A stretch of DNA of 30,109 nucleotides from a bacterium TMED221 (GTDB lineage: Bacteria; Actinomycetota; Acidimicrobiia; Actinomarinales; Actinomarinaceae), in contig NHJS02000013.1 of assembly GCA_002169115.2 (NCBI GenBank), positions 1-30,109 on the forward strand, in the 5' to 3' direction. A model generated the notes under the pieces. It was not told the DNA's origin. It searched no databases and saw only the letters and a program-made list of their open reading frames with translations. Positions within the stretch are counted from its first letter, which is position 1; each line of letters starts with the position of its first letter. Shown here piece by piece: positions 8,944 through 16,675 of this stretch. A program made the translations under genes and the position numbers.

Positions 8944-9560
8944 TTTTTGATAATTAAACAAAAATTTCCATTTTTACAATGAACTTCTATTTTATTACTT
9001 AAAGTTATGTTTCTTAGTGTTCTTGAAGATCCATACGGGATGTCTTCATTTAAAATATCCCATTTAGAACCTTTAATAGTTAAGCTATCTAAATCAGAAA
9101 GTGGAAGTATGCTAAAAACTTTATTTTTCTCAACTTCAAAAACCATCTGAGTATTAAAAAAAATGTTTTCTAGTCTTGTTATCCATTTAATAATTCCACG
9201 TTGTTTAAATGATGAAAGCTTTAAAAAATTAGAAAATAGATGATCTAATTCCTTGCCTTCACCACCGATGACAGTTATTGATTCAACATTTAATTCTTTC
9301 GTTATTTCTAGGGCAAGTTCTAAATCTGTTTTATCCTTATCTACACTGAATGATAATATTTTGGCACCATCTCGCTCCGCACGTTTTTTTGTTCCACTTT
9401 TTATTGAATCTAAATCTCCAATAATATGAGTTGGTATAAAAAATAATTTGTATAGAAACTCAGTACCTCCATCCACTCCAAAAATATAATCATAACTCTT
9501 ATTAAGTTGATTTCTATTTACTGAACATTCTCCATTAAGCGAAATTAAAATATTACTCAT
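8940..9560 (-). CDS. thiN: Thiamine pyrophosphokinase
   Basis: This enzyme transfers pyrophosphate from ATP to thiamine to make thiamine diphosphate. It has 206 residues, typical for the single-domain bacterial enzyme. Family motifs are GVDGG (28-32), GDLDS (48-52), DKDKTDLELAL (74-84) and GGEGKELDH (99-107), carrying the acidic metal-binding residues and the sugar/thiamine-site His. It lies 22 bases downstream of the ATP-grasp gene on the same strand and is probably cotranscribed. A TATGAT box 14 bases before the ATG could give a short separate transcript. There is no Shine-Dalgarno site. It converges on the acyl-CoA dehydrogenase, and the two stop codons share the bases TTAG. Confidence 0.88.
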   Translation of the reverse strand: MSNILISLNGECSVNRNQLNKSYDYIFGVDGGTEFLYKLFFIPTHIIGDLDSIKSGTKKRAERDGAKILSFSVDKDKTDLELALEITKELNVESITVIGGEGKELDHLFSNFLKLSSFKQRGIIKWITRLENIFFNTQMVFEVEKNKVFSILPLSDLDSLTIKGSKWDILNEDIPYGSSRTLRNITLSNKIEVHCKNGNFCLIIKN

Positions 9561-9582
9561 ACTTACTGAAGGTTATCATAGT

Positions 9583-10767
9583 TTAGGCCACAATAATTGG
9601 TGACGCTATTTCAAGTGAAGTTTCCAAAGCTTTCATTACATTAGATTTACTCTCTCCTTGAGAGAATACAAATCCTAGATATTTTTCTCCACTAGGAGGC
9701 ATTTCTAGATATGTATTTTTTGATACGGTTATGTCTACAGCTGATACATTCTCAATCTCCATAATCTCTTCATTATTTATAGAAACGAACTTTCCAGTTT
9801 TTGGCACAGGTAACATCAAAACACCAACATATTTATTTAGTAATTCTAATTTTTTAAAAGTCCCTGTACTAAATGCAAATAGTATAAGTTCTTCTAGTGA
9901 CTGCTTAAATAGGCCAAAGCTTAAACACCTTGAGCAGAGACCACCTATCATTCTTGGATTTATTTCAATGATAAATATTTCATTATTTATTACTTTAAAC
10001 TCAGCATGAATTGGTCCATTTGTTAAGCCAATTTTTTTGCATGCCATTTGAATTTTATCTTTCACCTCATCAATAATTGTTTCATTTAAATTACTAGGAG
10101 TCATATATATTGATTCCTCAAAAAAAGGCTCAACAAAAACTAATGGTTTTTCGAACACTGCAAAATTAGATAATTCTGAATTTATAAGCATACCCTCATA
10201 TGCATATTCATCCCCGTCAATAAATTCCTCAATAACTAATTCATCTTGCTTGCAATCTTTAATAATATTTTTGATTAACAACGAATTAATATTCTCAGTA
10301 GAAATCTTTATAACTTTGTTACTTGCAGTTCCTTTAGTAGGTTTTAGTACTCCAATTTTTGAAGTAGCAATAAAATTTTCAATGTCAGTAATATTATTTA
10401 CATATTGATTTTTAATTCTTATATTAGTAATTTCATTAAAAATATTACGAGACATATATTTATCCATTGCTAAATTTACTGAGTCAAAGTTATTACCAGT
10501 TGCATTTAACAAATCAGTTAATTTAGAGGCGTATCTCAATGACGAGTGGTCGACAGGTAAAACGTGTGTTATGTCATGTAGTTTTTCAAGCAATTGTTTC
10601 GGAACTTCTAAGGAAAAATCTGAAATAAAAATATTGTCAGTCAACTTCTCTGAAATTTGTTGACTATCAGTAACAATAGAAAACGGAATATTTAATTTCG
10701 TAGCTGCTTTTACAAAGTCATTAGATTTGTAACTGAGCTCAGGTATAACCAGCAATACTTTTTTCAT
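9583..10767 (-). CDS. ATP-grasp ligase with L-amino-acid-ligase-like C-terminus
   Basis: This is a 394-residue ATP-grasp enzyme, a class that forms an acyl-phosphate and joins it to an amine or thiol. There is an N-terminal pre-ATP-grasp Rossmann-like region (1-100). The central grasp fold has Lys142 in LKPTKGTAS, the hinge EEFIDGDEY (180-188), HAEFK with Glu256, and the Mg/ATP motif EINPRMIGG (268-276, with Glu268, Asn270 and Arg272). The C-terminal region with GFVFSQGESKSNVMKAL resembles the LAL_C2 domain of bacterial L-amino acid (dipeptide) ligases. Carboxylate and amine substrates are unknown. The only operon neighbour is thiamine pyrophosphokinase, which does not suggest a pathway. It diverges from nfuA across 38 bases. 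Confidence 0.75.
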   Translation of the reverse strand: MKKVLLVIPELSYKSNDFVKAATKLNIPFSIVTDSQQISEKLTDNIFISDFSLEVPKQLLEKLHDITHVLPVDHSSLRYASKLTDLLNATGNNFDSVNLAMDKYMSRNIFNEITNIRIKNQYVNNITDIENFIATSKIGVLKPTKGTASNKVIKISTENINSLLIKNIIKDCKQDELVIEEFIDGDEYAYEGMLINSELSNFAVFEKPLVFVEPFFEESIYMTPSNLNETIIDEVKDKIQMACKKIGLTNGPIHAEFKVINNEIFIIEINPRMIGGLCSRCLSFGLFKQSLEELILFAFSTGTFKKLELLNKYVGVLMLPVPKTGKFVSINNEEIMEIENVSAVDITVSKNTYLEMPPSGEKYLGFVFSQGESKSNVMKALETSLEIASPIIVA

Positions 10768-10771
10768 TTAT

Positions 10772-10799
10772 TTTACACAATCCACAATTTCACTATCAT
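10772..10799 (+). promoter_or_regulatory. Putative promoter of nfuA (leaderless)
   Basis: TTTACA (10772-10777) and TATCAT (10794-10799) are spaced by 16 bases. The -10 ends 6 bases before ATG 10806, and no Shine-Dalgarno site is present. Confidence 0.6.
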
Positions 10800-10805
10800 T
10801 ATTAT

Positions 10806-11435
10806 ATGACTGATTTTAAATTTGATATAGGTGAGAAAGCAATTGCTAAAATTCTTGAAATTAAAGAACAAGAACCTGGTGATAATGATTATGCTTTATT
10901 TTTACAAATTGACGGGGTCCAGGGGAATCAATATACCTATGATCTTAGTTTTTTAGATTTAGAACAAGCTAGATCCGACGATAAACGCCTTGAGTTCGGA
11001 GATTTAGTAGTAATTATTGCCTCTAAAGACTTAGATAAATTTAATAATTCCAAATTAGAGCTTTCAGATGATCCTGCGGCTCCTGGTCTTACAATGGATA
11101 ATCCGAACACACCAAGTCCAGAAATTTTTGGAAATCCAGATGAAATGCCTGAGTTAACAGGTGAACTTGCTGAAAAAGTTCAAACAGTATTAGAGTCTCA
11201 AATTAACCCAGCTATTGCTTCTCATGGTGGAGTTGCACAGTTAGTTGGAGTAGAGGGACAAGATATTTACCTAAAACTTGGTGGTGGATGTCAAGGTTGT
11301 GGAATGGCTCAAGTAACTTTAACTCAAGGTATAGAAACATCCTTGAGGGAGGCTATCCCTGAGATAGGAAATATTATTGATGCAACTGATCACGCTTCAG
11401 GAGACAACCCTTACTTTGAATCTGCCAAAAAGTAA
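10806..11435 (+). CDS. nfuA: Fe-S cluster carrier, NfuA-type (degenerate A-type domain plus Nfu domain)
   Basis: This protein carries and delivers 4Fe-4S clusters to apo-enzymes in the cytoplasm. It has 209 residues. The N-terminal part (about 1-90) resembles a HesB/IscA A-type domain but has no cysteines. A Pro/Asn/Glu-rich linker follows (90-120), then the NifU C-terminal domain with GGGCQGCG, where Cys162 and Cys165 form the CxxC that bridges a cluster between two monomers. This order is that of proteobacterial NfuA. It is a single-gene unit with its own leaderless-looking promoter. Possible clients here are the AbfD-like dehydratase and the Fe-S nuclease. It ends exactly where the convergent MDR gene's stop begins. 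Confidence 0.88.
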   Translation: MTDFKFDIGEKAIAKILEIKEQEPGDNDYALFLQIDGVQGNQYTYDLSFLDLEQARSDDKRLEFGDLVVIIASKDLDKFNNSKLELSDDPAAPGLTMDNPNTPSPEIFGNPDEMPELTGELAEKVQTVLESQINPAIASHGGVAQLVGVEGQDIYLKLGGGCQGCGMAQVTLTQGIETSLREAIPEIGNIIDATDHASGDNPYFESAKK

Positions 11436-12407
11436 TTAAAATTTAATTACAGTCTTACCTATATTTTTTCTATTTAGAAAGTTATCCATTGCAGTGGAGA
11501 CTTCTTGAATTGAGTAAACATTTTTAGGGTTAATATTTAGTTTTCCCTCATTGATAAATCCTATTAATTCTTTAAAGTCCTCTGTTGTTTCTTTTGGAGA
11601 AGTTTGTGTCCATCTTCCCCACCAAACTCCAACTATCGACACACCTTTAACTAGTGTTATATTCAATGGAATTTTTGGTATTTCACCTTGGGCAAAACCA
11701 ATTACAAGAAGCCTTCCATTCCAAGCTGTTGCACGCAACGCTTCCTCAGTAACGTTACCACCAACAGGGTCAACTACAATGTCTACACCTTTCCCACCAG
11801 TAAGTTTTTTAGCTGACTCTTTAAGATTTTCTTTGTCGTAGCGTATTACATGATCTACACCTAAGCTTTTAACGTACTCTTCCTTTTCACTGGAACCAAC
11901 TGCCGCTATGGTCATTAGTCCTAATATTTTACCTAATTGTATAGAGGCAGTGCCAACTCCACCAGATGCGCCTAGTATTAAAACTGATTCGCCGCTTGTT
12001 GCTTTTGCACGTCTTTTAAGGGCATAATAAGTTGTTCCGTAATTTATTGGAAGACTTGCTCCTGCCAATGAATTAATGTTGTCTGAAATTGGAATAACGA
12101 GATTTTTATTTATACATACATACTCAGAAAAACCACCTATCTCTGGTAGTCCAATAACTTTCATACCTTTTTTTAGGTCAACATCCTTACCTACTTGCTC
12201 TACATATCCACAAACCTCATTACCAGGAGTAAATGGTGGTTCAACAACTACCTGATATTTTCCTTGGACTAAAAGAGCATCTGGATAATTCACACCTGCA
12301 GCATCTACCTTGATAAGGACTTCGTCGTCATGAGGGTTTGGAATATCAACTTCCTTAATCTCAAGTAATTTCGGATCTCCTAATTTTGTACATACCACCG
12401 ATTTCAT
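11436..12407 (-). CDS. Zinc-independent MDR oxidoreductase (NADPH:quinone oxidoreductase-like)
   Basis: This is a medium-chain dehydrogenase/reductase of 323 residues. The GroES-like N-terminal domain has NYPDALLVQGKY and lacks the Cys/His set of zinc alcohol dehydrogenases. The nucleotide-binding motif GASGGVG is at 146-152. This matches the QOR/acyl-CoA-reductase-like branch (quinone reductases, enoyl reductases, acryloyl-CoA reductase-like proteins). It overlaps the AbfD-like gene by 4 bases (ATGA) and has GAGAGGA upstream, so the two are cotranslated. A plausible role is NAD(P)H-dependent reduction of an enoyl intermediate or reductive detoxification; the substrate is not determined. Confidence 0.85.
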   Translation of the reverse strand: MKSVVCTKLGDPKLLEIKEVDIPNPHDDEVLIKVDAAGVNYPDALLVQGKYQVVVEPPFTPGNEVCGYVEQVGKDVDLKKGMKVIGLPEIGGFSEYVCINKNLVIPISDNINSLAGASLPINYGTTYYALKRRAKATSGESVLILGASGGVGTASIQLGKILGLMTIAAVGSSEKEEYVKSLGVDHVIRYDKENLKESAKKLTGGKGVDIVVDPVGGNVTEEALRATAWNGRLLVIGFAQGEIPKIPLNITLVKGVSIVGVWWGRWTQTSPKETTEDFKELIGFINEGKLNINPKNVYSIQEVSTAMDNFLNRKNIGKTVIKF

Positions 12408-13861
12408 AGTTTTTTCCTCTCATTTACTCCAGATAAGTTTTTAGCAAAATCTTTTTTCTGCTCCATGTCAACACCGCGTTTAATTTGCACTCTTTGGGCT
12501 TGAGGAGAACCTGCACCATGTAAAGATTCAGTCAGGTATGCAACAGCATTTCTGCCAAGGGTCATATTTTCAATTAATCTGAGTATCTTAACTCTATCTT
12601 CAGCATTGATATCTTTTTTACCTTTCAAATATTTTTTTAAGTCAGATGACATTACACCTTCATTGAAGTCCAAACCAGAAGGCATTGATCCTACCAAACC
12701 ACCAGCAAGATCTTGAGCTAATCTTCCTATCTCAAAGGTTTCTTTCGTAACATGTTGTTTGCAAACGTTTGCTAATAAATCATCATTAATAAAGTTCCCT
12801 GATTTTGTTAATTTTCCTTGAAGAGATGAAGCAATACCAGTAGCGTAGATCGTTTCATTGAGTTTATTCATCTCTACAATTTTATCTTTGATATGTGATG
12901 CTTCCTCTACACCGTTATATTCAGCAATTGTTGCAGCTGCTCCAATCAGTACATCACCTACCCCTGCCTTACAAACATATGACCTCCGGTGGTATGTTGT
13001 AAATCTTTCAACAAGCATCGATGCAAAGTCATATTCACCATCCATGAATATATATTCATTAGGTATAAATACATTATCAAAAATTACCATTGCTTCCTGA
13101 CCTGCGTAATACTTATTTCCCACGTCATACTCACCAGGCTCCATACTTCTTGTATCACATGATTGTCTACCATAAATATATGTTATCCCCTCAGCATCAA
13201 CTGGTATTGCTCCAACAATTGCATAATCCTTGTCCTTATCTGTCAATCTAAGAGTTGGCATAACAACCATCCAGTGTGAATTTATGCAGCCTGTCTGGTG
13301 AGCCTTAGCTCCCTTAACGAAAACACCTTTTTCATTTCTGTCTACTACACGAAGATACAAATCTTCATCTTCCTGCTCGTGTGGTAATTTAGACCTGTCT
13401 CCCTTAACGTCAGTCATAGCTCCACCAACAATAAGGTTGTATTTATGCATCTCAGTTAAAAACTCAACAAAATTGCTGTGATAGTGTGTTTTATTTTCTT
13501 CATCAATTTCAAATGTAACAGAATGTAATGCATTAAAAGCATCCATGCCTACGCATCTTTGAAAGCATGTACCAGTAAGTTGACCAAGTTTTCTTTGCAT
13601 TTTATTCTGCATAAATAAATCTTCGCTACTCTCTGCAATGTGAAGAAATCTATTTATAGATTCACCTGTGTAGGGTGATTTTACAGAGGCCAATTCTGGT
13701 TCTCTAACAGCAAGTTCATAAGTTTCCGCCATAGCTTCAACACTAGGTTTTATTATTGGATGATTAATAGGATCTTTAACAAGTTCACCCATAAGGTATA
13801 TTTTTAAATTTCTATCTGATATTGATTCTATGTAAGAATTCTTATCAAAAATTTTATCCAT
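12404..13861 (-). CDS. abfD: 4-hydroxybutyryl-CoA dehydratase / vinylacetyl-CoA isomerase homologue (AbfD/HpaB family)
   Basis: Characterised members use FAD and an oxygen-sensitive 4Fe-4S cluster to dehydrate 4-hydroxybutyryl-CoA to crotonyl-CoA by a ketyl-radical route. This 485-residue protein keeps the cluster ligands Cys99 and Cys103 (GTCFQRC) at the same numbers as the Clostridium aminobutyricum enzyme, plus His291 and Cys297 (HRRSYVC). Gln101, Thr190 (HQTG), Glu256, Tyr295, Lys298 and Glu445 (LTESLHGAG) match the known active-site set. These residues separate it from the HpaB monooxygenases, which lack the cluster. Compared with the clostridial positions His292, Tyr296, Cys299 and Lys300, one residue is missing between the Tyr and the Cys. 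The ATG has a TATACT box 5 bases upstream and no Shine-Dalgarno site. The gene is downstream of the thiolase and coupled to the MDR gene. Confidence 0.87.
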   Translation of the reverse strand: MDKIFDKNSYIESISDRNLKIYLMGELVKDPINHPIIKPSVEAMAETYELAVREPELASVKSPYTGESINRFLHIAESSEDLFMQNKMQRKLGQLTGTCFQRCVGMDAFNALHSVTFEIDEENKTHYHSNFVEFLTEMHKYNLIVGGAMTDVKGDRSKLPHEQEDEDLYLRVVDRNEKGVFVKGAKAHQTGCINSHWMVVMPTLRLTDKDKDYAIVGAIPVDAEGITYIYGRQSCDTRSMEPGEYDVGNKYYAGQEAMVIFDNVFIPNEYIFMDGEYDFASMLVERFTTYHRRSYVCKAGVGDVLIGAAATIAEYNGVEEASHIKDKIVEMNKLNETIYATGIASSLQGKLTKSGNFINDDLLANVCKQHVTKETFEIGRLAQDLAGGLVGSMPSGLDFNEGVMSSDLKKYLKGKKDINAEDRVKILRLIENMTLGRNAVAYLTESLHGAGSPQAQRVQIKRGVDMEQKKDFAKNLSGVNERKKL

Positions 13862-13866
13862 ACAAT

Positions 13867-13872
13867 AGTATA
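13867..13872 (-). promoter_or_regulatory. Putative -10 box for a leaderless abfD transcript
   Basis: On the minus strand TATACT ends 5 bases before the abfD ATG (13861). It lies in the 75-base gap after the thiolase gene, so abfD and the MDR gene may be expressed separately from the upstream kinase-hydratase-thiolase group. No good -35 was seen. Confidence 0.5.
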
Positions 13873-13936
13873 AAGGTTCATCCGAAAATGAAAAAATCTA
13901 AATGTCTATTTATCAGTATATGTTGTTTGTTTTAAG

Positions 13937-15115
13937 CTAGATTACTTCAAATAATCCTGCAGCACCCATTCCACCACCGACACACATAGTGACTACAACA
14001 AACTTAGCATTTCTTCTTTTTCCCTCAATAAGAGCATGCATTGTCATTCTGGCACCAGTCATACCATAAGGGTGTCCGATAGAAATAGAACCTCCATTTA
14101 CATTATATATATTTGGATCAATTCCTAATTCATCTCTGCAATAAAGAGCTTGAACAGCAAATGCTTCGTTGAGTTCCCATAGGCCAATATCATCCACTGA
14201 GAGATTAAATTTACTTAATAAATTTGGCACGGCAAGGACAGGACCTATACCCATTTCTTCTGGAGCTAGTGCTGATACAGTCATTCCTCTGTAGTATCCA
14301 AGTGGATTAAGACCTTTTTCTTCTGCTTGTTTAGCTTCCATCATAACTACAGATGCAGAACCATCTGATAGTTGAGATGCATTACCAGCTGAAATGAACT
14401 TACCTTCTCCATATACTGCAGGAAGTGATGAGAGACCCTCCAAGGTAGTTTGAGGTCTATTACCCTCATCTTTTACAAGTTCAACAGTTTCTTCAGTGAT
14501 TTCTCCAGTTTCTTTATTTTTAACTAGTTTTGTTGATGTCGTGGCAATGATTTCATCATCAAATTTTCCAGCTTCTTGGGCAGCTGCTGTTCTCATTTGA
14601 CTCTCTAAAGAATATTCATCTTGAGCTTCTCTTGAAACATTGTATTTTTCTGCAACATAGTCTGCAGTTTCTATCATTGGCATGTACGCATTTTGTTGCA
14701 TATCTAAAACTAAGGGGTCAGAATCTAACCTGAAGTCAGCTGTTTGTACAAGTGAAATAGATTCAATTCCTCCTGCAACAACAACATCCATATTATCTGT
14801 GATGATTTGTTTTGCTCCAGTTGCAATTGCCATAAGTCCAGATGAGCACTGTCTGTCAATTGTCATACCCGGTACTGAATGTGGCAAACCAGCTGCCATT
14901 CCACTTAATCGTCCAATATTTAATGCTTGAGTGCCTTGTTGTTGCGCACAGCCCATAATTACATCTTCTACTTCTGAAGCTTCGATACCAGCTCGTGAAA
15001 TTGCTTCTTTAATGGAATATGAACCTAGGGTAGGAGCACCTGTATTATTGTATGCTCCTCGATAAGCTTTACCAATTGGTGTTCTTGCTGCTGATACTAT
15101 GACTGCTTCTCTCAT
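13937..15115 (-). CDS. Thiolase (acetyl-CoA C-acyltransferase)
   Basis: This enzyme cleaves 3-ketoacyl-CoA with CoA to acyl-CoA and acetyl-CoA, or catalyses the reverse condensation. It has 392 residues, the usual length. The nucleophile is Cys90 in DRQCSSG; NEAF is at 316-319; the catalytic pair is His348 in SIGHPYG and Cys378 in MCVGGGMG. The start is fixed by AAGGAG just upstream, and the gene follows the MaoC hydratase after 22 bases in one transcript. With a hydratase and a 3-hydroxyacyl-CoA dehydrogenase in the same cluster, it would complete beta-oxidation of the enoyl-CoA formed from a 4-hydroxyacyl-CoA. A degradative FadA/PcaF-like role fits better than biosynthetic acetoacetyl-CoA formation, but this is inference. 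Confidence 0.93.
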   Translation of the reverse strand: MREAVIVSAARTPIGKAYRGAYNNTGAPTLGSYSIKEAISRAGIEASEVEDVIMGCAQQQGTQALNIGRLSGMAAGLPHSVPGMTIDRQCSSGLMAIATGAKQIITDNMDVVVAGGIESISLVQTADFRLDSDPLVLDMQQNAYMPMIETADYVAEKYNVSREAQDEYSLESQMRTAAAQEAGKFDDEIIATTSTKLVKNKETGEITEETVELVKDEGNRPQTTLEGLSSLPAVYGEGKFISAGNASQLSDGSASVVMMEAKQAEEKGLNPLGYYRGMTVSALAPEEMGIGPVLAVPNLLSKFNLSVDDIGLWELNEAFAVQALYCRDELGIDPNIYNVNGGSISIGHPYGMTGARMTMHALIEGKRRNAKFVVVTMCVGGGMGAAGLFEVI

Positions 15116-15137
15116 AAATTACTCCTTAAATTGTTTT

Positions 15138-15605
15138 TTATTCTTTTACTATGTATAAAGTTAATGTTTCAATAACTGCTGCAGGTTTCTCAACCCCTTC
15201 AATTTCAATAGTTACTGTTGTTTTCACTAACCATCTTCCATTTTTTTTATATTGTGCATCAGTCAAGATGAATCTGCCTCTTATTTTACTATCTACAGGT
15301 ACAGCTTCCATAAATCGAACTTTATCTGACCCATAATTTACGGCTGTTTGCATTTCTGCTGGCATAAACCCTGATGTTGCTGACATATAGGAAACCAAAC
15401 TCAATGTTAAAAAACCATGTGCAATTGTTGTATCCCATGGTGTAGGGGCAGATTTAGCTAGTTCTGGATCTACGTGTATAAATTGATGATCGTTTGTTGC
15501 ATCTGCAAACTGATTAATTCGTTCTTGTGTAACTTCTATCCATTCGGAAAGGCCAATTTCTTCACCAATATGGTTTTCAAGTTCTGTTGCTGGAATAACT
15601 TTCAT
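15138..15605 (-). CDS. MaoC-family (R)-specific enoyl-CoA hydratase
   Basis: This is a single hot-dog-fold hydratase of 155 residues. The hydratase-2 motif is visible as NDHQFIHVD, with Asp39 and His44 as the catalytic pair, followed by IAHGFLTLSL (61-70), which lines the acyl pocket. Homologues add water to trans-2-enoyl-CoA to give (3R)-hydroxyacyl-CoA. The start overlaps the stop of the upstream kinase gene by 4 bases (ATGA) and also has AAGGAG. The product stereochemistry does not match the classical (S)-specific 3-hydroxyacyl-CoA dehydrogenase at 17878, but would suit the SDR at 6792. The hydratase may therefore act with the SDR, or the family prediction may not hold for the real substrate. 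Confidence 0.88.
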   Translation of the reverse strand: MKVIPATELENHIGEEIGLSEWIEVTQERINQFADATNDHQFIHVDPELAKSAPTPWDTTIAHGFLTLSLVSYMSATSGFMPAEMQTAVNYGSDKVRFMEAVPVDSKIRGRFILTDAQYKKNGRWLVKTTVTIEIEGVEKPAAVIETLTLYIVKE

Positions 15606-16618
15606 AAAATCTCCTTCAATAGATTTATATTAGATGCTTTTTTGGCAAAATTTATTGTACTCTGTCCAAATGCATCTATTTCTTTTTTATCTGTATCACC
15701 ATAATAACCAAGTGAGTATCTTACGTAGACACCTTCCATTATCATGGCATGTTTCCAAAACGATAATCTTGTATAAAATTCTATATCCTTTAGATCAAGG
15801 GATGATTCTTTTTCATATATAGAAAGTATCTGATTTCTGTTCAAAAAACCATCACTTAAAGATGGTGAATATATAAAAGGCGTGTCTTTTTCTTCTATGT
15901 TGGCCCAAGAAGCAATGATTGTTCCTAAGTCAGCTAATGGATCACCTAAAGTACATAGCTCCCAATCTAATATTGCGCTAACTTCGTTATTCATAATTCT
16001 TACATTATCTAATCGATAATCTCCATGAACAATACTTACTCTTTGTTGATTAGGGATTGTTTCAAACAAAATATCTGTTGCTTTATCTAGATCTGGTATA
16101 TTTCTAATAGTTTGTGAGGCAAACTGCTTACTCCATCTTGTAAGCTGTCTTTTAACATATTCTTCATGTTTTCCTAGATCGCTCAGGTTAGAATGAGCTA
16201 CATCGTAATTATGCAGTTCAACTGCTGCTTTAATAAAAGAATTAGAGATTTTTTCTTTTGCATCCTTAGAATACGTTTCAGCTACAACATTATCTGATAT
16301 TGTTTGACCATCTACATACTCCATAATGTAAAAATCCTCATCAGAAATAGTTCTATCAGTACATAAGGCAATCGGGTTTGGGACTTTAATTTTACTTTTG
16401 GATAATTCTGAGATTATTCTATATTCTCGCTGCATATTATGAGCCGATTCAAGTTTATTTCCGAATGGAGGTCTTCTTAATACATATTTATAAGTTCCAT
16501 CTTCAATTTTAAATGTAATGTTTGATCTACCAACTTTGAACTGGTCGAATGTAAAGTTTTCATCAAGCTGTGTAACTGATGCAATATGTTTACGTATTGT
16601 ATTATTAAAAAAGTCCAT
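15602..16618 (-). CDS. APH-fold kinase of the ACAD10/11 N-terminal / LvaA type
   Basis: This is a 338-residue protein of the aminoglycoside-phosphotransferase/choline-kinase fold. The Brenner motif HGDYRLDN (198-205, catalytic Asp200) and the metal motif ILDWE (216-220) are intact, as are the nucleotide-loop region GRSNITFKI (30-38) and YVLRRPP (45-51), so it should be an active kinase. The overall pattern (SAHNMQREYRII; LDWELCTLGDPLADL) matches the kinase part of ACAD10/ACAD11 and bacterial relatives such as LvaA, which phosphorylate the 4-hydroxyl of 4-hydroxyacyl-CoA. The adjacent divergent acyl-CoA dehydrogenase is of the partner type. ATG 16618 is preferred over an in-frame ATG at 16648 because a TATATT box ends 5 bases upstream of it. 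An LvaB-like small partner was not seen. Confidence 0.88.
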   Translation of the reverse strand: MDFFNNTIRKHIASVTQLDENFTFDQFKVGRSNITFKIEDGTYKYVLRRPPFGNKLESAHNMQREYRIISELSKSKIKVPNPIALCTDRTISDEDFYIMEYVDGQTISDNVVAETYSKDAKEKISNSFIKAAVELHNYDVAHSNLSDLGKHEEYVKRQLTRWSKQFASQTIRNIPDLDKATDILFETIPNQQRVSIVHGDYRLDNVRIMNNEVSAILDWELCTLGDPLADLGTIIASWANIEEKDTPFIYSPSLSDGFLNRNQILSIYEKESSLDLKDIEFYTRLSFWKHAMIMEGVYVRYSLGYYGDTDKKEIDAFGQSTINFAKKASNINLLKEIL

Positions 16619-16623
16619 CAAAT

Positions 16624-16629
16624 AATATA
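16624..16629 (-). promoter_or_regulatory. Putative -10 box of the kinase-hydratase-thiolase operon (leaderless)
   Basis: TATATT on the minus strand ends 5 bases before ATG 16618. The 57-base intergenic region also holds the divergent promoter of the acyl-CoA dehydrogenase gene, so one regulator could control both arms. Confidence 0.5.
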
Positions 16630-16640
16630 TTACATAAAGA

Positions 16641-16670
16641 TTGTTCACGAGAGTTAAATATTGATAGAAT
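16641..16670 (+). promoter_or_regulatory. Putative promoter of the ACAD10/11-like gene (leaderless, GTG start)
   Basis: TTGTTC (16641-16646) and TAGAAT (16665-16670) are spaced by 18 bases. The -10 ends 5 bases before the GTG at 16676, and no Shine-Dalgarno site is present. Confidence 0.5.
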
Positions 16671-16675
16671 AAATT

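Noticed and set aside
10768..10773. TAAAAT-like -10 box for the ATP-grasp gene on the minus strand
   Set aside because: It ends only 2 bases before the ATG, too close for a normal start site, so no promoter is called there.
12404..13861. 4-hydroxyphenylacetate 3-monooxygenase (HpaB) as the identity of the AbfD-like protein
   Set aside because: HpaB enzymes lack the 4Fe-4S ligands. Cys99, Cys103, His291 and Cys297 are all present here along with the dehydratase active-site residues.
13885..13936. Possible 15-aa plus-strand peptide and terminator between abfD and the thiolase gene
   Set aside because: The frame is tiny with no ribosome site or promoter, and no stable hairpin followed by a T tract is present.
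16619..16648. Longer start for the APH-fold kinase (ATG at 16648)
   Set aside because: The extra ten residues are not like the family N-terminus and would cover the TATATT box placed 5 bases before ATG 16618.
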